Assembly: GCA_903833215.1 (NCBI GenBank) | Contig: CAILEM010000153.1 | Span: 124,001 to 188,000, forward strand | DNA length: 64,000 bases | Direction: 5' to 3' | DNA from: an uncultured Armatimonadota bacterium | GTDB taxonomy: Bacteria > Armatimonadota > Fimbriimonadia > Fimbriimonadales > Fimbriimonadaceae | Shown: positions 1 through 7,714 of the stretch, in pieces | Position numbering within the stretch: the first letter of the stretch is position 1 | How the letters are laid out: each line of letters opens with the position of its first letter | The notes under the pieces: generated by a model | What the model was told of the DNA's origin: nothing | The model's input: the letters and a program-made list of their open reading frames with translations, nothing else | Databases searched by the model: none | Made by a program: the position numbers and the translations under genes

Positions 1-1157
1 ACTTCAGGAGCTTGATTATCTCCTGTCACCACAAGTGCCCCACCAGGAACCGACTGCAGATCTTTGACGATTGCATCGATGGCTTTCTGATAAGGTGTAG
101 TCGCCGCTGCTGCACCAGCAACACCTAGTGCAGCGGCGAGTGCTGATGCAACACCAAATACTTCCGACGGCTTAACTGCCCAACGGTGATCAGCAACGCC
201 GCCGACCAACCCCGGCGTGCTCTCGAAGGAGTAAAGCCGGTTCATCGTTCCGGTCAATCCCTTCACTCGCCGACCGTTCGCAAACTCGCGAGCGTACTTC
301 AGACTGCCTGGGTTCGCGGTCGGGCTAAGGAAGTCTCCATCGAGCGATACGACAACCTTCGCATTGGTGAAGTCATAGGTCGTGTCGAGCGGTTTGCCGA
401 ACGCCAACTTGGCTCCCTCGTGAACGTTCGATCGACCGATTGGCTCGTAGGCATGCCACTTGGAGCCGGGATAAGCGGCCAAGAATGTCGTCATCGTCGA
501 AACGAACGTTGGCGAAGTCGTCGATCCGGTGAGGATTCTTAGCCCAGCACCATTCTTCAATGCAGCTGGTTTGACCGTCTTGCCAAAGAATTCGTCGAAT
601 AGCTCCCACGAACTTGGGTTACCCGTATCGAATGTGCCTGGGTTCACCTGTTCGACTACCGTTGCACCCCGATCGGGATCGTAGAAATTTAGAAGCTCTG
701 CCTGCGATAGGACGTCAAGCGCTCCCATCGAAGCAGGATGATCTGGATTACCTTCGATCAATACAGGTCGACCTTCGATCTGCTCCACCAAAACACCGGT
801 GGCATATCCGCCCAAGGTCACTGCCGTCGCGTAAAACAGCGGCTTACCCGTTACGAGCTCTTCAGGAGCCTTTACGTAAGGAACAACTTTGTCCTGCGGA
901 AGGAATACGCCTCGGCAGCCTGCAAGTCCTGCAAGCGCCATCGAAGCTCCCATGTACTTCAATAGGTCACGTCGGTTCAGCTCTAGGAGTGTCGAACGAT
1001 TGGGGAATTCGTCCTCCATCCACGCCTGAAACTGCGGCGTATCGGCTAGCTCATCGAGACTTCGCCAATAGCTCTTGCCGCTTTGACCGGATAGGCGTCC
1101 TTTAACGGACTCCAAACCCTCGCCAATCGGCTCTTGGTGCTTCTGCTTTTCTTCCAT
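1..1157 (-). CDS. actB: Alternative complex III iron-sulfur/molybdopterin-type subunit ActB (partial, N-terminal part)
   Basis: Reading leftwards from the ATG at 1157 there is an open frame of 385 codons that leaves the window without a stop. The protein begins MEEKQKHQEPIGEG and has near residue 65 a twin-arginine-like segment (LNRRDLLKYMGAS) followed by a small-residue stretch ending in AGC. The body resembles the molybdopterin-oxidoreductase fold of the ActB1 part of alternative complex III, for example the VLVEQIEGRPVLIEGNPDHP region. In that family the molybdopterin-like domain is degenerate, and an Fe-S domain follows that would lie outside this window. The complex oxidises quinol and passes electrons to cytochrome c or directly to an oxidase. 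It starts 29 bases after the pentaheme cytochrome gene actA, which supports the assignment. The family call is secure; cofactor content cannot be judged from this part. Confidence 0.85.
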   Translation of the reverse strand, partial: MEEKQKHQEPIGEGLESVKGRLSGQSGKSYWRSLDELADTPQFQAWMEDEFPNRSTLLELNRRDLLKYMGASMALAGLAGCRGVFLPQDKVVPYVKAPEELVTGKPLFYATAVTLGGYATGVLVEQIEGRPVLIEGNPDHPASMGALDVLSQAELLNFYDPDRGATVVEQVNPGTFDTGNPSSWELFDEFFGKTVKPAALKNGAGLRILTGSTTSPTFVSTMTTFLAAYPGSKWHAYEPIGRSNVHEGAKLAFGKPLDTTYDFTNAKVVVSLDGDFLSPTANPGSLKYAREFANGRRVKGLTGTMNRLYSFESTPGLVGGVADHRWAVKPSEVFGVASALAAALGVAGAAAATTPYQKAIDAIVKDLQSVPGGALVVTGDNQAPE

Positions 1158-1186
1158 GCTCTCGTCTTTCAATCCCAAATCCTCGT

Positions 1187-1942
1187 TTAGTGGTGGCACA
1201 CCGAACAGTCGGCGAGTTGCTGGACGTGAATCCCGTATTTCTTGATCAACTCTTTTCCTGCTTCTAGATCAGCAGCTTCGTCGGAACCCTCGAATTTGCC
1301 GGTTGCGAGGACCTTCTCATCTTCAGGAAGACCCTTGATTCCATGCTCTTGAAGTTCCCAGTACAAATTGAAAACCTGCTGACGCGGGGTTTGCGTGTTT
1401 GCAGTCTTGTTCTCGTGGAGGTACCGCTCCGGTGCTCGGTGGCACTGGAGGCACCATGCCATCTGGAAGGAGTTTCCTTTCCAGGTGATCTGCATCTCGT
1501 TTACCGGGCCATGGCAAATATTGCAGTTAAGGCCGCGTGCGATGTGAATGCTGTGGTTAAAGAAAACGAACTGCGGGACCTTGTTGACCAAGTTCCACTT
1601 AATCGGAGTGTTCGTTTCATAGCTCTGCCGAACAGGCTCGAGCATGGGACTATTCGTCCAAATCTGCGAGTGACAGGACATGCACGTCTCCGTGGACGGC
1701 AAGCCAGCGAAAGCAGATTTCTCAACCGTGGTGTGGCAATAGCGGCAATCAATTCCCAATTCCCACGTGTGATGCTGGTGGCTAAAGGGAACAGGCTGGT
1801 TTAGCGGTACGTCTACTTTAGTGTTGGCAGGCGAACGCGAAAGTCCAGCGATAGCTAGCCAGACGGTTGGGACTCCGATAACAAAGCTAAGAAGACTTAG
1901 CTTCGCTACAGAGTTGGCGCTTGGTCTAAAAATCTGGGCCAT
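1187..1942 (-). CDS. actA: Alternative complex III pentaheme cytochrome c subunit ActA
   Basis: A 251-residue protein with one N-terminal membrane segment (about residues 14-34) and five CxxCH heme-attachment motifs at residues 66-70, 87-91, 140-144, 164-168 and 246-250. Five hemes behind a single anchor is the signature of ActA, the membrane-anchored pentaheme cytochrome of alternative complex III, which receives electrons from quinol oxidation on the periplasmic side. The next gene in the same direction is ActB-like, giving the usual actA-actB order. The last heme motif lies only one residue from the C-terminus, so the protein is complete. Length and motif spacing fit the family. Confidence 0.92.
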   Translation of the reverse strand: MAQIFRPSANSVAKLSLLSFVIGVPTVWLAIAGLSRSPANTKVDVPLNQPVPFSHQHHTWELGIDCRYCHTTVEKSAFAGLPSTETCMSCHSQIWTNSPMLEPVRQSYETNTPIKWNLVNKVPQFVFFNHSIHIARGLNCNICHGPVNEMQITWKGNSFQMAWCLQCHRAPERYLHENKTANTQTPRQQVFNLYWELQEHGIKGLPEDEKVLATGKFEGSDEAADLEAGKELIKKYGIHVQQLADCSVCHH

Positions 1943-1979
1943 TAACAGTTTTGCTCCGATACGTTGAGGGTAAACATCC

Positions 1980-3944
1980 CTACGACCGCGCTCCCCTCGT
2001 AGCGTGGTCGTCTTTGCTTAGCGCAATAATGACGGAGCCTTGTCTGTTCTGACGGCCCGTGTTTTGGAATGGGAGCAATCTTACCGACATCTCCCTCTTA
2101 TTTGCTGGCGAAAATCCACCTTTAATCACAACTGCGCGATCAACGGCAAGCATGAAGAAGAGAATCGCCAAATAAAGCATTGAATAGTGGAACAGCGTGC
2201 TTGCGCGCGGCCGGTTCGTTTGACGATAAAGCTGAAAACACAAGTAAAGCAGGATTAAATTAAGAACAAGGGCTGTTCCTGCATAAATCCACCCTACTTG
2301 TGGCATCAAAAAGGGGATTAGAGACACGGCAAACGTTATGATCGCATACACGCCGATCTGAATAACGGTGTTCCGATCACCCTTAACAACAGGCAACATC
2401 GGGACGCCAGCCGCTGCATATTCATCCTTGAGAAGCAGTGCCAGAGCCCAAAAGTGGACTGGAGTCCATACGAAAATAATCGCAAAAAGATATAGGGCAA
2501 GAGGCGGTAAATCGTTCGTAACCGCAGCCCAACCAACGAGAGGCGGGAATGCACCCGCCGCGCCACCGATGACAATGTTGTGCCAAGTTCGGCGCTTGAG
2601 CATCATCGTATAAACGACGACGTAGAAAACGAGGCCACTGAGGGCAAGAACAGCCGACAGCAGGTTCGCAACTCCCCACAGCAAACCAAAGGCCACCGTC
2701 GCAAGAACGAAGGAGAACTGAAGCACGCTCTTCGATGGAATCGACTGCGTGACTGTGGGCCGCGTCGAGGTTCTCTTCATCGTCAGGTCGATATCTCTAT
2801 CGATGACCATGTTGATCGCATTAGCCGCACCAGCTGACATGTAGCCGCCAACTCCCACTGCGAGGAACAGCCAGAAACCTGGCCAATCGCCCTTGGCAGC
2901 CACCATGGACGTGAGAGTCGTGAAGAGCAGCAAGCTGATCACACGTGGCTTCGTGAGGGCAATGTAGGCCTTTACAAGCGCCTTACCCGCCAGTGGCTCA
3001 GCCGAAGGTGCAGCTTCGGGTGCGGGACGAGCTTCAACACGCTCAATTCCCTCCCCTAGGGCAAACATCGTCACAGCAATCCAACTAATCCAGTTGACGT
3101 CAGCAAGCACGAGGTGCGCCATCTGCATTGGGATCGGGGCCTTCAGCCAGATATTGACCAGACCCAGCACTAACTGGCCGACGTAGATACCGACCATCCA
3201 CCGCAACGCGCTCTTAACTCGAGCGTCGGGCCTGAGATGTTGAACAAGTCCGGCGGCAAGGGCAAGATACAGCCCGATACTGATGGCGATGAGCGGGTGC
3301 AACGGCTGAAGCCGAACCATCCAAAACGTCTTTGGATCCATTGCCGCGCCGATGACGTTATCGACCGGACGCAGGGTGTGTCCTAAAGCTGAAACGGCAC
3401 CACTGACGGCGAGGAGGACCATGCCGAAGGCAGCCATCCCCAGAATCCAACCAATTCCGCTCTGACCCTTAAACCGAACCGGGCGAATGTCAGTGGACGC
3501 AATGGTAGCCACCGCAAAACTTCCCAACAGCATGAAGGTGCTGGTGACATGAAGCCCCATAAACATGAGTCGAAGGGCGCTGTCATTATTCACTACAAGT
3601 TGAAACTTCACGAGCGCCGCTCCGAGAAGCCCCTCAATGAGCGTGAATATCATTGCAGAGACGGTTGCTTTTCGTACTAAATGTCCCTTAGGGAAGGCTT
3701 GGAATGCCCAAACCAGCAAGTAGATAGCAAGAAGACCGACGAGGCCAGTTGAAATCCTGTGCGACGCTTCTACGAGGCGAGCAACTGCGCCATGTAGCGG
3801 AGTCGAGGCTCCATCGCAAAGGGGCCAGTGGCTTCCACATCCATCACCCGATTTCGATGCTCGGACGTATACACCCCAAGCAATGGCGGCAAGGTTGTAC
3901 GCAAGTACAAACCAACCAAACTTGCTGAAATTTTTTGGCTTCAT
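1980..3944 (-). CDS. ctaAB: Heme A synthase - protoheme IX farnesyltransferase fusion (CtaA-CtaB)
   Basis: A 654-residue polytopic membrane protein. The first ~300 residues are CtaA/COX15-like: eight hydrophobic segments with conserved histidine contexts (SGDGCGSHWPLCDG, LVEASHRISTG, MGLHVTSTF, LQPLHPLIA). After an alanine/proline-rich linker near 310-320 the remainder is CtaB/heme O synthase (UbiA family), starting KPRVISLLLFTT. It has the prenyl-diphosphate/Mg motif NMVIDRDIDLTMKRTSTRP and a second acidic region. Together they convert heme B to heme O and heme O to heme A for the terminal oxidase. CtaA-CtaB fusions are known, for instance in Thermus. The gene lies just upstream of the alternative complex III genes on the same strand, consistent with a respiratory cluster. 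The last ~45 residues form a polar tail not typical of CtaB. Confidence 0.93.
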   Translation of the reverse strand: MKPKNFSKFGWFVLAYNLAAIAWGVYVRASKSGDGCGSHWPLCDGASTPLHGAVARLVEASHRISTGLVGLLAIYLLVWAFQAFPKGHLVRKATVSAMIFTLIEGLLGAALVKFQLVVNNDSALRLMFMGLHVTSTFMLLGSFAVATIASTDIRPVRFKGQSGIGWILGMAAFGMVLLAVSGAVSALGHTLRPVDNVIGAAMDPKTFWMVRLQPLHPLIAISIGLYLALAAGLVQHLRPDARVKSALRWMVGIYVGQLVLGLVNIWLKAPIPMQMAHLVLADVNWISWIAVTMFALGEGIERVEARPAPEAAPSAEPLAGKALVKAYIALTKPRVISLLLFTTLTSMVAAKGDWPGFWLFLAVGVGGYMSAGAANAINMVIDRDIDLTMKRTSTRPTVTQSIPSKSVLQFSFVLATVAFGLLWGVANLLSAVLALSGLVFYVVVYTMMLKRRTWHNIVIGGAAGAFPPLVGWAAVTNDLPPLALYLFAIIFVWTPVHFWALALLLKDEYAAAGVPMLPVVKGDRNTVIQIGVYAIITFAVSLIPFLMPQVGWIYAGTALVLNLILLYLCFQLYRQTNRPRASTLFHYSMLYLAILFFMLAVDRAVVIKGGFSPANKREMSVRLLPFQNTGRQNRQGSVIIALSKDDHATRGARS

Positions 3945-4011
3945 TGATCACCCCGCACCAGAGATTTAGCGGAGCTATCTGTGACCAAAACCGAGTAAAA
4001 AGCTGCCCCGC

Positions 4012-4055
4012 GCTGAGCACAAGTGCCTTGTGTGCTCAGTTTTCTGAAAAAACTG
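4012..4055 (-). promoter_or_regulatory. Two overlapping hairpins in the leader of the ctaA-ctaB gene
   Basis: About 70-110 bases upstream of the ctaA-ctaB ATG two perfect inverted repeats share three bases. CTGAGCACA pairs with TGTGCTCAG (9-bp stem, 9-base loop), and CAGTTTT pairs with AAAACTG (7-bp stem, 5-base loop). Because CTG/CAG belongs to both stems they cannot both form fully, which could be an attenuator-like switch. The coordinates are accurate to a few bases. No ligand class or leader peptide is evident, so the function is inferred only from geometry. Confidence 0.35.
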
Positions 4056-4197
4056 AAAGTTGGAAGGGGACCGATCACAGAGTTGACACCAATTTAACCC
4101 CAATTCACCTCCCTCACGAGCCGGTCCAGCAAAAATGCTTGCGCTCAAACCGCAAAAAAGGCAGGTTCTTAGCAAACCCTAAGGGGTTGGCGTACGT

Positions 4198-5010
4198 CTA
4201 AGCGTCTTTGATTCGCTTTCGTTGAGTGTCGATCGCGTCCCATTCGCTAGCACTTGCGCCGCCGTTGACGATCACAAATGGTCCTTTGTAATCCGCTTCT
4301 TCAGCGATCTTGAGGCAGGCCGCTGAATGCGCTTCATCAAGCTCTGATGCGGACACAAACTCGAATTTTGCGTGGCAAGTCTCGGCACGACCCATGATTT
4401 GTGGCAGTGCCTCATATATAAACGGACGGGGCCAGTTTCCGAAATCTGCGCAGAGCCCTAATTGGCCCTCCATGCGATCGAGAATCTCATTTACGGCAGT
4501 AGGCGTTGCCAGAAGGTCGAACCAGTTCTCCGTTTCGATCCGGACACCGACCTCGGTTGCCACCGCCGCAATCTGCTTCAGTCGCGTCACGGCGAGGTCC
4601 ATCGTTTCGGTGCTGCATTTCTGTTTGCCAGCGATGACGCGAGCCCGATCTGTGCCCAACTGTGCAGCTGTACGGACCCACGAACTGATCCAATCAGCGC
4701 TATCCTGGCCGCTAGCAGCATCTGTAATGTCGCCCTCATCTATCAGCAGCGTCCACAACTTGATGCTGGATTGATCCAGTGCGGCACGAAACTCACTGAT
4801 GAAATCCTCTTCTCGCGACGGCAGGTGAAAATGACACAGCTGCATCGCCGAGTACCCGTGGTCTCGTAACGCCTTGGGCAGCTCAAGCAGGTCCAAAGGC
4901 GTTTCCGAGTGCGTAGCCTTGCCTTTGGGGCCACCGGCTGGCGAATCGTGATATGTCGTACCAATCGTCCGGTGCAGCGACCAGGAAGAGACCACGATGG
5001 GGTTGTTCAT
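4198..5010 (-). CDS. Sugar phosphate isomerase/epimerase-like TIM-barrel protein
   Basis: A 270-residue cytosolic protein of the xylose-isomerase-like TIM-barrel superfamily (AP_endonuc_2). It starts MNNPIVVSSWSLHRTIG, a typical first strand, and carries acid/histidine barrel-end positions such as RIETENWFDLLATP, LGLCADFGNWPRP and CHAKFEFVS, which in the family bind a divalent metal. Substrate cannot be told; relatives act on inositol derivatives, tagatose/psicose or sugar acids. It is transcribed away from the ctaA-ctaB leader in the same direction, and is separated from rimO by only 43 bases. A second protein of the same superfamily lies at 6541-7413, suggesting related sugar chemistry in this neighbourhood. 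Confidence 0.82.
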   Translation of the reverse strand: MNNPIVVSSWSLHRTIGTTYHDSPAGGPKGKATHSETPLDLLELPKALRDHGYSAMQLCHFHLPSREEDFISEFRAALDQSSIKLWTLLIDEGDITDAASGQDSADWISSWVRTAAQLGTDRARVIAGKQKCSTETMDLAVTRLKQIAAVATEVGVRIETENWFDLLATPTAVNEILDRMEGQLGLCADFGNWPRPFIYEALPQIMGRAETCHAKFEFVSASELDEAHSAACLKIAEEADYKGPFVIVNGGASASEWDAIDTQRKRIKDA

Positions 5011-5053
5011 CCGAACACTTTACATTCAAAGTGCCCCATTAGGTGAACTCCTC

Positions 5054-6448
5054 TTAAAGAGGTCTTGCTGGCATTGCTTGTCGTAGAGGCATCAGCTTCT
5101 TGCCTGCGCTGACGGGAGCCCGCATCAACTCGGCGTATAGATCGTACTCCTCAGCGCCGGTGACCTTGGCCCGAACGATTTCGCCCAGGGCCGCCTCGCC
5201 CTGCACGAATACCAGGCCATCAATCTCGGGCGCATCTCGATGCGATCTGCCAACGAGCCAGCCTTCCCGGGAGTCCTCGATGATCACATCGAGTTCGCGT
5301 CCAACCCAGCTTCGGTTGACTTCCAGCGAGATTTTCTGCTGGAGCTTCATGATCTTGTCATACCGCTCTTTCTTGATTCTGGGAGCGACTTGACCTTCGA
5401 GATCGTGAGCAGGAGTCCCTGGTTCTTTGGAGAACACGAATGCACCGACGCGATCGAGGCGTGACTGTTTGGTGAAGTCGAGCAGGTAATCAAACTCTTC
5501 TTGAGTCTCTCCTGGGAAGCCAACAATATATGTCGTCCGAATCGAGCACTCTGGCATCGCTTTTCGAACTTTTTCAAACAACTTGAGATACCGCTCACCA
5601 TCCCAAGGGCGCCTCATGCGGCGAAGGGTTTCTGGGTGGGCGTGCTGCAGAGGAATATCGATGTACGGCACGACTTTTTCGCACGTCGCCATTGTTTCGA
5701 TGACTTCGTCTGTGAGCCGGTTCGGATAGAAGTAAAGCAGTCGAATCCACTCAATGCCTTCGACCTTGTTGAGTTCTTTCAATAGCTTGGGCAGGGTGAA
5801 CTCTTTGTAAAGGTCGTAACCGTATTGGGTCACGTCTTGGGCAATCAAGTTGAGCTCTTTCGCCCCAGTTCTTGCAAGGTGGTTTGCTTCTTGGAGCACG
5901 CGCTCTATCGGCTTGCTCTGGTGTCCGCCACGGAAGCTCGGGATGGTGCAGAAGGTGCACCGATGGTCGCATCCTTCACTGATCTTGAGATAAGCGCTCC
6001 ATGGACGACCTGTTCTTGCTCGTGTTTGCACATCTGCCCATCGATGGTGAGGCGGCAAAACATCCAATCGCTCGGCACGTTCAGCTTGAACCTCTTGAAC
6101 GATCTCGGCAAATCTGCCCATTTGGCCAACACCTACGTAGAGGTCGGCACCTGGCGCCAATTTCATCAACTCAGGACCCAGGCGTTGGGCAAGGCAGCCT
6201 GCAACAATGACTTTTCCGGTCCGACCGGCTTTTCGCTCGCGTACCGCTTCCTTGATCGCTTGGATCGATTCCTCTTTGGAGGCCTCGAGAAATCCACACG
6301 TATTAATAACTGTTACAGCGGTCTTTTTGGCTGCTCCATCTATTTGGTAACCGGCATTCAACAAGACACCCGCGATCTCCTCGCTATCCACCTCATTTTT
6401 CGCGCATCCGAGGGTAACGATTCTAACTTTGTCTTGAGGAACCGGCAT
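5054..6448 (-). CDS. rimO: Ribosomal protein S12 methylthiotransferase RimO
   Basis: 464 residues in the order UPF0004 domain, radical-SAM domain, TRAM domain. The N-terminal Fe-S cluster cysteines are in TLGCAKNEVDSEE (C15), VINTCGF and VAGCLAQR. The radical-SAM cluster motif is CDHRCTFC in the context SEGCDHRCTFCTIPSFRGG, which is the RimO rather than the MiaB flavour. The C-terminal ~70 residues (RELDVIIEDSREGWLVGRSHRDAPEIDG) are the TRAM RNA-binding domain with the RimO-type DAPEIDG sequence. The enzyme methylthiolates an aspartate of ribosomal protein S12. The gene is divergent from the sugar isomerase-like gene at 6541, with a 92-base shared upstream region. Confidence 0.95.
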   Translation of the reverse strand: MPVPQDKVRIVTLGCAKNEVDSEEIAGVLLNAGYQIDGAAKKTAVTVINTCGFLEASKEESIQAIKEAVRERKAGRTGKVIVAGCLAQRLGPELMKLAPGADLYVGVGQMGRFAEIVQEVQAERAERLDVLPPHHRWADVQTRARTGRPWSAYLKISEGCDHRCTFCTIPSFRGGHQSKPIERVLQEANHLARTGAKELNLIAQDVTQYGYDLYKEFTLPKLLKELNKVEGIEWIRLLYFYPNRLTDEVIETMATCEKVVPYIDIPLQHAHPETLRRMRRPWDGERYLKLFEKVRKAMPECSIRTTYIVGFPGETQEEFDYLLDFTKQSRLDRVGAFVFSKEPGTPAHDLEGQVAPRIKKERYDKIMKLQQKISLEVNRSWVGRELDVIIEDSREGWLVGRSHRDAPEIDGLVFVQGEAALGEIVRAKVTGAEEYDLYAELMRAPVSAGKKLMPLRQAMPARPL

Positions 6449-6540
6449 ATTCGATCATTATGTCGCCCGGCTGAAGGAGAGTCCTAAAAAGACCACATCC
6501 TGACCGGTCGAACGGAGCCAATCCCAGGTAAAACCCGAGC

Positions 6541-7413
6541 ATGTTTACGACTCGAACAGGCTCCTTTCCCATCGGTTTTCGACGTGGCTGGTCCGATTGG
6601 CAAAAAGATCTCCACGGCTTGGTTGGATGGGCGACCTCAAATGAAATTGGCGTCATTGATTTAGGTGGCGACGCCGATGTTTCCGCCGAGAAACTGAAGG
6701 CGGCTGGCATTCGAGTAGGGTCTGCGGACCTTCCCTCTTGGAGCGGGCTCATCACCAGCGATACCGGAAAACGGGCAGAAGCAATTGCAAAGCAAGCCGC
6801 TTATGTTGAAGCTTGCGCCGCTCAAGGTGTACATAACTACTTCTTGGTAATGCTTCCGGAAGACGCCGCCAAGCCGCGTCATGAGAATTTCGAATTGATG
6901 GTGGAAGGGCTCAACCTTTTAACTCCTCATCTCGAGAAGCACGGTGGCCGGCTCGTTATCGAGGGTTGGCCAGGCGCGGGTGCACTCTGCTGCACGCCTG
7001 AAGGCTATCGCGCTGTCATCAAGGAAGTTCCTTCCACCAGTATCGGCATCAACTACGACCCATCTCACCTCATCCGAATGGGAATCGACCCTATCCGATT
7101 CTTGGAAGAGTTTGCCGACCGTGTTTATCACGTCCACGGCAAAGACACCGAGATCTTCCCTGAAGATACGTATGAATTCGGAACCGAGCAGCCAGGCACT
7201 TTCGCCAAGGGGCACGGTTTCGGCCACTACGCATGGCGCTACACCATCCCTGGCCACGGCCAAATGCGATGGGTGAAAGCCTTCGAGATCCTGACAGCAC
7301 GCGGCTATCAGGGATGCGTCAGCATCGAGCTCGAAGACGAGAACTTCAATACCAATGAAGCTGGCGAGAAGCAGGGCATCCTTGCTGGTTCTCACTTCTT
7401 GGCAAGCTGCTAA
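6541..7413 (+). CDS. Sugar phosphate isomerase/epimerase-like TIM-barrel protein
   Basis: 290 residues, same superfamily as the 4198-5010 product but clearly a different subgroup. It starts MFTTRTGSFPIGFRRGWSDW and contains the metal-site strands RLVIEGWPGAG, IGINYDPSHLIRMGID, VYHVHGKDTEIF and CVSIELEDENF, all typical of IolE/IolI-like sugar isomerases and epimerases. The DPSHL and HVHGKD motifs match proteins commonly found next to Gfo/Idh/MocA dehydrogenases, although that kind of gene is 40 kb away here. The exact reaction is unknown. It is followed by a good intrinsic terminator at 7451, so it is probably a single-gene transcript. Confidence 0.85.
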   Translation: MFTTRTGSFPIGFRRGWSDWQKDLHGLVGWATSNEIGVIDLGGDADVSAEKLKAAGIRVGSADLPSWSGLITSDTGKRAEAIAKQAAYVEACAAQGVHNYFLVMLPEDAAKPRHENFELMVEGLNLLTPHLEKHGGRLVIEGWPGAGALCCTPEGYRAVIKEVPSTSIGINYDPSHLIRMGIDPIRFLEEFADRVYHVHGKDTEIFPEDTYEFGTEQPGTFAKGHGFGHYAWRYTIPGHGQMRWVKAFEILTARGYQGCVSIELEDENFNTNEAGEKQGILAGSHFLASC

Positions 7414-7450
7414 GCGACATCTCTTCAGAGTCTAGAAATTGCATTTTTAT

Positions 7451-7495
7451 AACCTCTCTGCTGCATGCTAGTAGGCGTGCTGTAGAGAGGTTTTT
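7451..7495 (+). terminator. Rho-independent terminator after the isomerase-like gene
   Basis: AACCTCTCT pairs with AGAGAGGTT (9 bp), and inside it GCATGC pairs with GCGTGC through one G-T pair, closing a six-base loop. The stem is followed directly by TTTTT. It lies 38 bases after the stop codon of the 6541-7413 gene. The opposite strand lacks a good T run, so it acts in the plus direction. Confidence 0.85.
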
Positions 7496-7714
7496 CAAAT
7501 TTACGATGACGTCGGTTCGCTGAATACGGCAAGGCGACAATGATATTCGTGTGGACGGAGTAGATCGGAAGATTTGAACGACCAACGTAGGGCAGCAAAG
7601 GCGCGATAGAATATCGAGTCATTCCGTCTTGGTGAATGCGTCATTCGATAGTGAGTGTATCCAACGACACACGAGGGGTGAGGACCGACCAACGAGCCAG
7701 CCCTCCTGTTCATG

